From positions 1 to 64,000 of the forward strand of contig CAUJGP010000015.1 of assembly GCA_963170155.1 (NCBI GenBank): a DNA stretch of 64,000 bases, given 5' to 3'. Origin of the DNA: Bdellovibrionota bacterium. GTDB lineage: Bacteria > Bdellovibrionota > Bdellovibrionia > Bdellovibrionales > Bdellovibrionaceae. The notes under the pieces are model-generated. The model was not told the DNA's origin, did not search any database, and saw nothing but the letters and a program-made list of their open reading frames with translations. Both the position numbers and the translations under genes were made by a program. Below, in pieces: positions 17,201-24,891 of this stretch (positions are counted from its first letter, which is position 1; each line of letters starts with the position of its first letter).

Positions 17201-17222
17201 TGGCATGCTGACGACAGGATAA
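14196..17222 (+). CDS. GNAT acetyltransferase fused to PEP carboxylase-like domain
   Basis: 1008 residues. Residues ~15-225 form a GNAT domain with the acetyl-CoA loop YRGQGIG (121-127) and a YhcX-like extension (LFDPTLSFQL...DPESLGYAAVIEW). Residues ~235-1008 align with phosphoenolpyruvate carboxylase: LTAHPTEARS (His360), RTWVGGDKDGHSG, EMRED (Arg573), PLFE (Glu647), GYSDSAKEIG (686-695), HGAGGSVARGGG (724-735), GSRP (Arg839), SLRAIPWVLCWTQ (Arg855), and a GMLTTG terminus. The position of E. coli Arg581 in HGRGG is Ala726, and the terminal GMRNTG is altered. PEPC makes oxaloacetate from PEP and bicarbonate; whether this copy does is open. ATG 14196 has AGGTGG 6 bases upstream; an earlier in-frame start is at 14115. 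Confidence 0.85.
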   Translation: MSSSLHSSQKQLSHRYALSNPLPKHFVQIQQLCRKVYPFSKPWSLSQLESHRSYFPDGQLIVIDKETNTVVGLAFSLMITWNDYSPLDNWQDFTSGGYFHNHNPRQGKTLYGAEIMVDPEYRGQGIGKMLYQGRQKIMEKYHLKRIRAGARLRGYYKFKDQMTPKEYVKKVITGELFDPTLSFQLKNKFKVIDVAANYLFNDPESLGYAAVIEWLNPKENSPKEIERHLQSVQLFLDEDRFTPQFLPKELRRLVRKATSLLGQSILELEGEPLFKKIEYYREKLKKLRNKQHIKDPLNSLLANLSRESRLHRVKLTHAFSLQLEIVNVCEASYRTWRLRQKSPPQGLKNKLNLTYVLTAHPTEARSKMAIEVLDQIQRLLIEGIQNNFIFDEAALATQMRKLWIQPLSKNKKPSVMDEAEYIYSLVFDPDIFNFILRDQPGYQLMLRTWVGGDKDGHSGVNKDVMKQCLTKSREHILAFINTKLTHTINDLLTLSEAHKNWKNEIETLSMMQKELNTLKFLFAGDGTKIKTWTLKFHSFLKKASVFTQTHHQIFLIKKVIEFFPAFVLPIEMREDAYHIKNSLTDFREPIRGMLNEIAKIAGALDLISYVRGLVVSRCESSEDITNACQLIHLTSRSKTLRAIPLFESQDALSSSKKIIKNWLKDRKNQEWVQRHWGHRFEIMLGYSDSAKEIGVLPSRLLISRCMDDIDKLMKSFKIKPLFFHGAGGSVARGGGSLKEQISWWSPSAIAHPKMTIQGEMIQRTFATKEILNSHCAYMSIEALRRKSSQLKRERSETLEKFNSIIATEYSLLVNNRSLLSHLLAATPYRYLDILKIGSRPTTRQDNSYLTTASLRAIPWVLCWTQVRSLLPTWWGVGSAWQKLTAREKASLISLYHTDPFLSSFIKILGFTLAKVELDVWELYFSQDNNAPLFKQIRNEYKNAVQCVLDISKEKQLIWYRPWLEESIKLRSTHIHLLNLIQIIAMKNGDEDLMRDTIVGIACGMLTTG

Positions 17223-17602
17223 ACCAGATCACTCAAACACCAGTAGTCAGGCCATCCTCCTTTTTCTAGACCACTTCAGCATAAAAATCGTTGATCTCAT
17301 GCTTCAACACTCCCGTTAAAGCCAGTATCACTCTAATAAGTTGAAGAAAATTGAATGATGAACAGCTTACGTTCTTTGTAAAAGCCTTATCAAATTGTAT
17401 AAATAAACCTATGATTGTACAAAAGTTTGATAGAATCAGATTTTTTCTTTTATCTTTCGTTTCGAATATCTCTTCTAAATCATTAACTTTCATCACTTCA
17501 CTCACAATTAAAAAATTAGATAAAAATTCTTTTTGGCCTCCATTTTGCAAATTATTTTTTAAGATTAATATTTTTCTTAAAAAAGGATAGGAGCATGCAA
17601 AA
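17223..17602. other. Intergenic region, no convincing gene
   Basis: AT-rich 380 bases. Overlapping 94-codon (minus, 17266-17550) and 79-codon (plus, 17351-17590) frames lack family motifs and good ribosome binding sites. No clear terminator was found after the PEPC-like gene. The promoter of the next two-gene unit should lie near the right end. Confidence 0.45.
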
Positions 17603-18511
17603 ATGAAAACGATGAAGAGTAAATATGAGATTTTTATTATTCAAAAAAGATGTAATTTTCTCTTCTCAGCTCTTATTTTTAGTTTTGCAAGCTCGATTGC
17701 TTATTCCACAGAATCATCCTCAAAGCTAGATCAATTAAAAAGCAAAATTAACCATCAGAAAGAATCGATTCAAACATCCATTTCTGCTAACTTTGAAAAA
17801 ATAGAAGAAAAGATAGAAGAATTTCTCCATAAAAAGATAAGCGAAAATTCACTGATCCTCTTAACAAGAGAAACAAAAACTGAGAATTCAGGCACGGAGG
17901 CCAATATATCTCCTTTTGCTAAAGAAATCACTGAAACAACAGAGATCATCGAAACCCCCGTCGCCAAAAATTCTATCATTACAGGAGTGTCTTGTCGTGG
18001 GATTAAAGATTTCTTTTATAACGAAGGAGTTAACATTGATGCCAATGATGTTAATAATTTTTTTGTACAAGCTGCAGATCTCAAAACAATAAAATTAATG
18101 GCGTCCGGTGATTCATCCATAATTAATGAATGGATCAGGAATCAAAAAGAAAAAATTGAATCTTTTTTTAGCCATCAAAATATTAAAAAATACTTTTCTA
18201 AAAGAACTTTGGATATTTTAAAAACAGATTTGATGGAACAAGTAAAAACCACCATGAACTCCGTTCAATCCATCAAAGCGACCGATATTTCTAAAAAAAT
18301 CTCTCAATTTTCTATTCCTAAAATGCCCCATTTTTGCTTTGCGGACATTTTAGAACCTTCTCGAGCAAAATACACAGTTTACTTAAGCTCAACGGTTTTA
18401 ACAACTGCAGTCTCTCTTCAAAAGGCTAAAGTTAAACTTTATGATGTTTCCTATGAGCCCCAATATCTAAGCCCCCCGTCAGCATTTACTGAATCAATGG
18501 ATCAAGATTAG
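17603..18511 (+). CDS. Exported protein of unknown function
   Basis: 302 residues; not recognised. An N-terminal hydrophobic segment (CNFLFSALIFSFASSIAYST, ~18-37) looks like a signal peptide with a long basic n-region. Then follow a probable coiled coil (~42-85, rich in K/E/I), a Thr/Glu-rich linker, and a region with ISTVSCRGIKDFF-like text around two cysteines (SCRG and PHFCFAD). GGAG at 17590-17593 precedes the ATG by 9 bases. It sits 11 bases before the kinase-like secreted protein and is probably co-transcribed, suggesting a partner or accessory role. Confidence 0.6.
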   Translation: MKTMKSKYEIFIIQKRCNFLFSALIFSFASSIAYSTESSSKLDQLKSKINHQKESIQTSISANFEKIEEKIEEFLHKKISENSLILLTRETKTENSGTEANISPFAKEITETTEIIETPVAKNSIITGVSCRGIKDFFYNEGVNIDANDVNNFFVQAADLKTIKLMASGDSSIINEWIRNQKEKIESFFSHQNIKKYFSKRTLDILKTDLMEQVKTTMNSVQSIKATDISKKISQFSIPKMPHFCFADILEPSRAKYTVYLSSTVLTTAVSLQKAKVKLYDVSYEPQYLSPPSAFTESMDQD

Positions 18512-18522
18512 GAGGATCAATC

Positions 18523-20103
18523 ATGAAAAAAAAGATGATCTTATCATTCACTGTATTTCTTTCTCTGACGCCACACCTTCAAGCGAGAAATGGCCTTTTC
18601 ATGGATACAGCTCATTTGAAATCAGGAGCCGACGAAAATAACTCTAATGATGATCTTTCGATCTATGAATATCAAAAAGGCGATGTTTGCATTATCCCCT
18701 ATAAATACAAGCTGGATGAAACTATCTCGCATAAGAAAAAAGATTTAGAAAAAGAGCATAAACTTTGTGAAATTGACTTTAATACAAGGCCTCTTTGCCC
18801 CAAGCTGAACAGTACAAACCCAGGAACTTTAGTCGTTGAAATGGATCAAAGTAAAGATCATAACTTTTTTGATCCCACGGATGCCAATTGTAAAAATAAG
18901 GATTTTGGAGTAGAAGCTAAATTCAAGCAATCAATCACTTGCTCCTACACTCCATCCGCTCTAGCAGCCTACCATCTATCACGAATTTTAGGCAACCAAC
19001 TCATAACGCCAGTCACAGTGGCTCGTTCCATGGATCAAAAAAAGCATGAAAAACTCATTGATCAAGCCCTTCGCATTCTGAAAGGACGCAATCAAGAGAT
19101 TATCTATAAATCATGGAATCAATTTAAAAACCAAAATGCCACTGTATCTGAACCTAAACTCTATCTGCAATCTGAAAAGAATCCCCTCCTCTACGGAGCT
19201 CTTTCTGAAAATCCCAAACGGGAGTTCATTTATACGGAAGTGAGCGGCGTCGGACCTTATGAAACCCGCTATGAACGATTTAGACAGCAAATTCCCTTTA
19301 AACGAGTCAGTGACGAAAGATCCGTGAAAGAAATTATTGAGCATGAAACTCCTCATTTAAAATCTCTTCCCGCCCTACAACAAATGATCGATGTTTCAAA
19401 TATGATCGTATTAGACACTTTGTTAAATCAGGATGATCGCATTGGAAACATTCACTTCTACTTAAGCTATGCTACATTCAACTCCGATGGAAGCTACACC
19501 ATGGACAAACTCAAAAAAGAGGATTTAAACTTTATACAAAACACTCAAAGAAAAAAGTATAAGTCCCTTTCTCGCTGGAAAGAAGAGGATATTACCAATG
19601 CTACCGAAATTTATAAAAAATATAAATTAGATCAAAACTTAAAGGAAAATAAAAAAACATCATTTAACACCAATGGTATTCTTGTCCGCCAAATGATTCT
19701 TAAAGATAATGATTGCGGAGTTGATGTGGATAAGAGATCAAACAATATGAAGCGTATTTCTGCCGTTGAGTCCCTTCGCCATATCTCTCCCACCACTTAT
19801 CATAACCTTTTGAGACTTCATGAGGCAGCCCAAAAAAGGAATCATCATAATGATTCTAACTCTCGCTCGCTCAATGAGTTTTTCATCAAGACTCTTCTTT
19901 ATCGCGAAAAAGATTATCAAAATACAAAAGGTAAAGGTTTCATGGATAATTTAAAAAAAGTAACCGAAACATTGGTGAAAAACTGTAAAAATGGATTATT
20001 AAAGTTAGATTTAGAAATTCAAAAAACCTCTAGCAACCGCCAATTCAGCTATCCCACTGAGTCTCAGTGCATATTGAGTGAAGACGTATTATCGCAAAAA
20101 TAA
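18523..20103 (+). CDS. Secreted protein with kinase-like DR..GN / DND motifs
   Basis: 526 residues with a signal peptide (MKKKMILSFTVFLSLTPHLQA). The central region has features of atypical kinases of the PI3/4-kinase, HipA or Fam20 kind: SALAAYHLSRILGNQLITP (~145-163) as a possible N-lobe/hinge element, NMIVLDTLLNQDDRIGNIHF (catalytic-loop-like, DDRIGN at 304-309) and RQMILKDNDCG (metal-binding-loop-like, DND at 395-397). Many cysteines suit an oxidising location. A strong AGGAGG precedes the ATG. It is second in a two-gene unit. Kinase activity and target are inference from two motifs only. Confidence 0.55.
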   Translation: MKKKMILSFTVFLSLTPHLQARNGLFMDTAHLKSGADENNSNDDLSIYEYQKGDVCIIPYKYKLDETISHKKKDLEKEHKLCEIDFNTRPLCPKLNSTNPGTLVVEMDQSKDHNFFDPTDANCKNKDFGVEAKFKQSITCSYTPSALAAYHLSRILGNQLITPVTVARSMDQKKHEKLIDQALRILKGRNQEIIYKSWNQFKNQNATVSEPKLYLQSEKNPLLYGALSENPKREFIYTEVSGVGPYETRYERFRQQIPFKRVSDERSVKEIIEHETPHLKSLPALQQMIDVSNMIVLDTLLNQDDRIGNIHFYLSYATFNSDGSYTMDKLKKEDLNFIQNTQRKKYKSLSRWKEEDITNATEIYKKYKLDQNLKENKKTSFNTNGILVRQMILKDNDCGVDVDKRSNNMKRISAVESLRHISPTTYHNLLRLHEAAQKRNHHNDSNSRSLNEFFIKTLLYREKDYQNTKGKGFMDNLKKVTETLVKNCKNGLLKLDLEIQKTSSNRQFSYPTESQCILSEDVLSQK

Positions 20104-20110
20104 TACGTCT
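20082..20110 (+). terminator. Hairpin spanning the stop codon of the kinase-like gene
   Basis: AGACGTATTAT (20082-20092) and ATAATACGTCT (20100-20110) are perfectly complementary with a 7-base loop; the stop codon is inside the right arm. A weakly T-rich stretch follows. The rest of 20111-20366 holds only the promoter region of the next gene. Confidence 0.5.
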
Positions 20111-20366
20111 GAACGGTTTATTTTAATATTTAGATTCTATTGATTTTCTAAGATCAAATGGAACTCACATTATAACGGCAAACTTGTAGTCTAAAATATA
20201 AATGATAGTTGAGCACTCCGTTGACGGTTTTTTAGAAATCTCATTTTAAGCCATTCTTATCGCCTTTTTTGACTAAAATAGTGAAAAACAGTCCTCCTGT
20301 TTTCATAAGGAGCCACCGAAAACTTCTGAGCGTCAGACTCTTTTTGTTTGAACGTTTGGGAGGAAA

Positions 20367-21251
20367 ATGAAAAAAAGAAAATCATCAAATATCAATTTTA
20401 GAACTCAGCTCGCACTGACCTGCTTAAGTGCTTTGAGTTTATCAACGACATCAATAGCTCAAGCTAAAGAAGCCTTTTTTGTACCTTCGAAGCCACAGCC
20501 CAAAGCTCCCCTTTTTGTTGTCCTTCACGGTTGTCTTTCGGATGCTCAAGATATTGAAAAAACCACTCGTTTTTCAGAGTTCGCAGAAGCTCAAGGTTTT
20601 TATGTGTTTTACCCAGAACCTCAATTAGAAGATTCCAAAGGCTGCTTTGAATTTTACACAGAACAAGCACAAAAGCCAGGTGGAGGAGACGCCCACGTCA
20701 TCGTCAATAAAGTCCAACAATATGTGAAAGACCATGACATTGATCCTTCAAAGGTCTTTGTTACAGGAATGTCCGCCGGATCTTCATTGGTTCCCAATCT
20801 CATTAATTGTTATCCCGATGTCTTTCGAGGAGCTGTATTACACTCCGGAATGGCTTATGGCGTGGCATCCACATGGCAAGAATCCATTTGGGTCGCTCAA
20901 ATGGGACCCAATAAATACAAAGAAAGAAACAACTTCTGCAACTCCAGTGATTACAAAGGCAAGGTTTTTATTGTCCATGGCACTAATGACAAAATCATGA
21001 ATTCAAAAAACTTTTCTGTTGTTAAAAATGATTACTTGAAAGGTTTGAAAAGCAAAACAACAAAAGTCCTTCCTGTAAAAAACACTTATGGTTACACGAG
21101 GAAATATTATTATCATCAAAATGAAGTTATGGGACAAACAGTGATTGTCAATGGCATGGGACATGATTGGAGTGGCGGCAAACCAAGACTTCCACTTTCT
21201 CTCTACGGACCTGATGTCACTCCAATGATCATCGATTTTTTTCTGAATTAA
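20367..21251 (+). CDS. Secreted PHB-depolymerase-type esterase
   Basis: 294 residues with a signal peptide (LALTCLSALSLSTTSIAQA). Alpha/beta-hydrolase of the extracellular polyhydroxybutyrate depolymerase/LpqC esterase family: oxyanion motif VVLHGC (51-56), nucleophile GMSAGSS (Ser136), acid in HGTND (Asp208) and GMGHDWSGG (His266), matching the family's GH.W.GG ending. It would cleave ester bonds in polymers or acylated substrates outside the cytoplasm; whether PHB itself is the substrate cannot be read. GGGAGG lies immediately upstream of the ATG. Confidence 0.85.
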   Translation: MKKRKSSNINFRTQLALTCLSALSLSTTSIAQAKEAFFVPSKPQPKAPLFVVLHGCLSDAQDIEKTTRFSEFAEAQGFYVFYPEPQLEDSKGCFEFYTEQAQKPGGGDAHVIVNKVQQYVKDHDIDPSKVFVTGMSAGSSLVPNLINCYPDVFRGAVLHSGMAYGVASTWQESIWVAQMGPNKYKERNNFCNSSDYKGKVFIVHGTNDKIMNSKNFSVVKNDYLKGLKSKTTKVLPVKNTYGYTRKYYYHQNEVMGQTVIVNGMGHDWSGGKPRLPLSLYGPDVTPMIIDFFLN

Positions 21252-21399
21252 GACATCGTCAATCAACGGCACCAGTTCATCAAAAAACGGGCGGCTCCAC
21301 AACTGAAATCACGAGAGGGGGCCGCGCACCTCGGCCTCTTTAACTCAACGAAATTCCAAATCAAGCAGTAAAATCTATTTTCCATGAGAATGATAGCGA

Positions 21400-23670
21400 T
21401 CACTTCTGAGTGATTCTCTCCACCGCCATAACTCCCTTGATTTTTTGAAGCTCTAAAATGAGATTTTGTAATTGTGAGGTATCGCGCACGCTCAGATCAA
21501 AGAGACAAACTGCCTTTTTATCTTTGGTTGTTCGGATATTAGCATTATTGATATTGATCCCTTGAACTGCAAAAGCTTCACTCATGAGTTTTAAAAGACC
21601 AGGAGTGTCTTGAGAGGTGATCATCAAGCGGACAGAACGCTCTAAAGGACTGTCGCTTGATTTATTCCAACGAACCTCAACCCTTCTTTCTTGATCCATA
21701 GAAAAAGCCCTACTGCAATCGGCTCGGTGAACGGTAATCCCTCGCCCGCGGGAGATAAAACTAATGATGGGATCGCCTGGAATGGGATGACAACAACGTC
21801 CATAGTGAACAAGCACATCGTCCAAACCTTCCACAATCACTAAACTGTTGGATTTATTTTTGCGAACCGCTGATTTAAAGATTTTATCAAGAAAGCTCTG
21901 TTCACTTTTTGCCGTAGGCTCCATCGTTGCAGCTGTGGCCTTAATATTAGGAGCCACGCGATCCACCAAGTGCTTAGGCTCCAACTTTCCGTAGCCTACC
22001 TTGACGCACAGATCATCAAAATCCTTGACGCCAAAATCTTTTAAGTATTTTTCAAACTCGTCTGCCTTCAAATACTTTGAGACGCTGAGCCCATATTTTC
22101 TAAATTCTTTCTCCAGTAACTCTCGTCCCATAATCTGCGATATTCTTCGCTGTTCTTCTTTCACAAAAGCGCGAATCTTACTCTTTGCTCGAGTCGTTAC
22201 ACAGATTTTCAACCAATCTTTTGATGGTTTTTGAGTCTTGGAGGTTAAAACTTCCACCGTATCGCCATTTTGAAGTTTGTATTTCAACGGTACTATCTTA
22301 CCATTCACGCGAGCGCCCGTGCAGGTGTGTCCAACTCCTGTATGAACCGAATAGGCAAAATCAATAGGAGTGGCGTTCTCGGGTAACTCTTTAACCTCTC
22401 CTTTTGGAGTAAAAACATAGATCTCTGATTCAAATAAATCTGTTTTCACAGTTTCAAGAAACTCATTCGAACTAGAAACTTGCTGATGCATGGATACCAG
22501 ATCTCGTAACCAATTGAACTGCTCTCCAATTTGCCCTGCATTTTTTTGTTCTTTATATCTCCAGTGAGCGGCAATCCCTTTTTCCGCAATCAAATTCATT
22601 TCTTTAGTACGAATTTGAATTTCCACACGTTCGCCTCCAGGACCAATCACAGTCGTGTGAAGACTCTGGTAGTTATTCACTTTAGGCATAGCGATAAAAT
22701 CTTTAAACCGCCCAGGGATCGGCTTCCACAAAGAGTGAACATGCCCTAAAACACCATAACACTCACCCACCGTATCCACTAGAACCCGAAAAGCGAGGAG
22801 ATCGTGAATTTGTTCAAAATCCACGTTTCGATTGATCATTTTTTTATAAATAGACCAAAGATGTTTAGGACGCCCTAAAATTTCTCCCTTAAAACCCGCT
22901 CGATTAAGCTCATTATTTAATAATTTTTTTACTTCCTCAATGTAGTGGTAGCGCTCTTTCTTTTGCTTTTGAATTTTTTGAGCCACTTCATAATATTTAT
23001 CGGGGCGGTAATATCTAAAACTTAAATCTTCCAATTCAATCTTTAAACTGGAAATCCCCATTCTTCCAGCCAAAGGAGCATAAATATCCAGTGTCTCTTG
23101 CGCAATGAGAGCTTGTTTTTCATAAGGCATGTGATTCAGGGTACGCATGTTGTGCAAACGATCAGCCAATTTAACCAAAAGGACGCGAACGTCTTTTCCC
23201 ATGGCCACAATCATTTTACGAATATTTTCGCCTTGCTTTTCGTGAGTGTTACGAAAATTCATTTTAGAAATTTTAGTCACTCCATCAACCAATTGAGCAA
23301 CCACCTCACCGAATTCTATCTTAATTTCATCGACAGTCACAACCGTGTCTTCAACCACATCATGCAAAAGCCCAGTAGCGATGGAAGCTAAATCCAGCTT
23401 TAAATCAGCTAAAATTCCGGCGACGGAGAGAGGATGAAAAATATAGGGTTCACCAGAACGTCTGATTTGTCCTGTGTGAGCTCTTTCACTTAAACGGTAG
23501 GCTTTTTCAATTTGTGAGAGATCCGCAGTTGGGTAATAGTGACGAACTTTTTCCAGAAGATCTTCGAGACTCTTTAATGGCTTCTCACTAATACTACTTT
23601 CATCAAACAAAGAATCCGAGGTCATCATCCCCCACAAATAGTCAGTCGGCATCGCAAGCTTGGAAAACAT
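21400..23670 (-). CDS. relA/spoT: Bifunctional (p)ppGpp synthetase/hydrolase, RelA/SpoT family
   Basis: 756-residue long RSH protein. The HD hydrolase is intact (HPLSVAGILADL, LLHDVVEDT with His103-Asp104, VKLADRLHNMRTL). The synthetase follows (RPKHLWSIYKKM, RFKDFIAMPKVNNYQSLHT, EIQIRTKEMN), then TGS (ELPENATPIDFAYSVHTGVGH), a helical/zinc-finger-like region (HYGRCCHPIPGDPI, GITVHRADC) and a C-terminal ACT domain (~680-756). It makes and degrades the stringent-response alarmone. The start could be ATG 23670 or a downstream pair near MMTSDSL. Located near rpoZ, gmk and yicC, as in the spoT loci of many proteobacteria. Confidence 0.93.
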   Translation of the reverse strand: MFSKLAMPTDYLWGMMTSDSLFDESSISEKPLKSLEDLLEKVRHYYPTADLSQIEKAYRLSERAHTGQIRRSGEPYIFHPLSVAGILADLKLDLASIATGLLHDVVEDTVVTVDEIKIEFGEVVAQLVDGVTKISKMNFRNTHEKQGENIRKMIVAMGKDVRVLLVKLADRLHNMRTLNHMPYEKQALIAQETLDIYAPLAGRMGISSLKIELEDLSFRYYRPDKYYEVAQKIQKQKKERYHYIEEVKKLLNNELNRAGFKGEILGRPKHLWSIYKKMINRNVDFEQIHDLLAFRVLVDTVGECYGVLGHVHSLWKPIPGRFKDFIAMPKVNNYQSLHTTVIGPGGERVEIQIRTKEMNLIAEKGIAAHWRYKEQKNAGQIGEQFNWLRDLVSMHQQVSSSNEFLETVKTDLFESEIYVFTPKGEVKELPENATPIDFAYSVHTGVGHTCTGARVNGKIVPLKYKLQNGDTVEVLTSKTQKPSKDWLKICVTTRAKSKIRAFVKEEQRRISQIMGRELLEKEFRKYGLSVSKYLKADEFEKYLKDFGVKDFDDLCVKVGYGKLEPKHLVDRVAPNIKATAATMEPTAKSEQSFLDKIFKSAVRKNKSNSLVIVEGLDDVLVHYGRCCHPIPGDPIISFISRGRGITVHRADCSRAFSMDQERRVEVRWNKSSDSPLERSVRLMITSQDTPGLLKLMSEAFAVQGININNANIRTTKDKKAVCLFDLSVRDTSQLQNLILELQKIKGVMAVERITQK

Positions 23671-23944
23671 ATTATTTCTCTAAAGGTCTAAAGAAATATT
23701 ACCATTTTCCCTAATAAAAAGATCTTTTTTTTATTAAATAGCAATTATTTAGCTACGAAAAACCAGTACAGATGCTATGCGTTAATCTGTTGGGGTGAGA
23801 TTGAGCATAAGAATAAATGACACAGCACTCGTAACTCAAACCGAATACACTTTCTGTATATATGCGTGGAACACAATTTGAGTAAGGTAAGTGCTTATTT
23901 CAATGGGAGGCCCCAGTCTTTACGTAGAGCCAAGCCAACTCGAC

Positions 23945-24000
23945 ACTGTCACGAAGTCGTGACAGTACAAAGTCATGATAGTACAAATTTGTGACAGTGA
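23945..24000. repeat. Palindrome plus degenerate 16-bp tandem repeats
   Basis: ACTGTCACGA-AG-TCGTGACAGT (23945-23966) is a perfect 10-bp-arm palindrome. Its right arm begins three degenerate 16-base units, TCGTGACAGTACAAAG, TCATGATAGTACAAAT (13/16) and TTGTGACAGTGA... (first 10 bases 9/10). It sits in the 353-base gap (23671-24023) between rpoZ and relA/spoT, which otherwise holds no gene. Function is not known; it might be an operator cluster or a 3'-end structure of rpoZ. Confidence 0.6.
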
Positions 24001-24023
24001 TTTACCATTATTAAAGATTGGAG

Positions 24024-24263
24024 TTACTTATTTAACTCCCGTTGGATCTGTTCTTCAGGAGTTCCATTTTCTGTGTAGTATTCAAATTTCACGTTACCAG
24101 CCGCGGCTTCTCTTAAAGCACCGACAACAAATTTATTATTTCGGAGCCCCAATGTCATTTCGGCCCCTTTCATTAATTGTTTTGCCCTTCTTGCAACGAG
24201 CAAAACAAGAGCAAATCGATTAGGAACCTGTTCTAAACAATCCTCGACGGTAACACGAGCCAT
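24024..24263 (-). CDS. rpoZ: RNA polymerase omega subunit
   Basis: 79 residues starting [20 protein letters not shown], the conserved omega opening, followed by [12 protein letters not shown] and the conserved Ala-Leu/Glu-rich middle. Omega helps assemble RNA polymerase and, with ppGpp, forms one of its regulatory sites in many proteobacteria. Upstream AAGGAGGAAAG-like purines precede the start. Third gene of the minus-strand unit yicC-gmk-rpoZ. Confidence 0.95.
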   Translation of the reverse strand: MARVTVEDCLEQVPNRFALVLLVARRAKQLMKGAEMTLGLRNNKFVVGALREAAAGNVKFEYYTENGTPEEQIQRELNK

Positions 24264-24324
24264 CTTTCCTCCAAATTAAAACTCTTAACTGTAGAAACAC
24301 ACCGATTTCACGGAAAGCTCCACC

Positions 24325-24891
24325 CTACCTAAGTCTTAATAACTCTTCAATTATTTTTTTGAACTTATGGTAGGATTCTTCGAACTCCTCATTAACAACC
24401 TTGTAGTCAAAGCTCGCCGATTCAGCCATTTCAATGGCCGCATTCTTCATTCTCACCTCAAGATCTGCTGGAACGCCTTTATCGCGATAAATAATCCTCC
24501 GTTTCAGCTCTTCTAAAGAAGGAGGAAGAATAAAGACGGTCTTCAAAGATCCCGCTAGTTTTTGCTTAAAAGTTCGAACCCCTTGAATATCTAAGTCCAT
24601 AATAACAACTTTGTTTTTTCTCCAGGTGGCCTCGAGAGATTCCATGGATGTGCCATAAAAATTCGTATGCACTTTGGCCCATTCTACAAAAAATCCCTGG
24701 TCTCTTCTCTCTTTAAATTCATCTTCAGAAATAAAATGATAGGGATGACCTTGCTCTTCGTGATGACGCATAGCTCTTGTGGTGTAGGTAATGACATCTT
24801 CCAAATCAGGAATTTCCTTCACCACTCTATCAACAAAACTACTTTTTCCGGCTCCACTCGGGGCGGCCACCAAAATCATTTGAACTTTCAT
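24325..24891 (-). CDS. gmk: Guanylate kinase
   Basis: 188 residues; phosphorylates GMP to GDP using ATP. P-loop APSGAGKSS near residue 10, GMP-binding TYTTRAMRHHEEQGHPYHF, FVEWAKVHTNFYGTS, and LDIQGVRTFK. Length is slightly short but typical. The ATG overlaps the yicC stop (ATGA, 24888-24891), so the two are translationally coupled; rpoZ follows after 61 bases. The yicC-gmk-rpoZ order is widely conserved. Confidence 0.95.
   Translation of the reverse strand: MKVQMILVAAPSGAGKSSFVDRVVKEIPDLEDVITYTTRAMRHHEEQGHPYHFISEDEFKERRDQGFFVEWAKVHTNFYGTSMESLEATWRKNKVVIMDLDIQGVRTFKQKLAGSLKTVFILPPSLEELKRRIIYRDKGVPADLEVRMKNAAIEMAESASFDYKVVNEEFEESYHKFKKIIEELLRLR

Noticed and set aside
17266-17590. Two overlapping small frames, minus 17266-17550 and plus 17351-17590
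   Set aside because: Overlap each other, with no recognisable domain or good start signal; the region is low-complexity AT-rich DNA.
21325-21360. GGCCG/CGGCC hairpin after the esterase gene
   Set aside because: Only a 5-bp core with offset flanks and a weak T-run; not enough for a terminator call.
23975-24223. 82-codon plus-strand frame opposite rpoZ
   Set aside because: Antisense shadow of rpoZ, starting within the repeat region.
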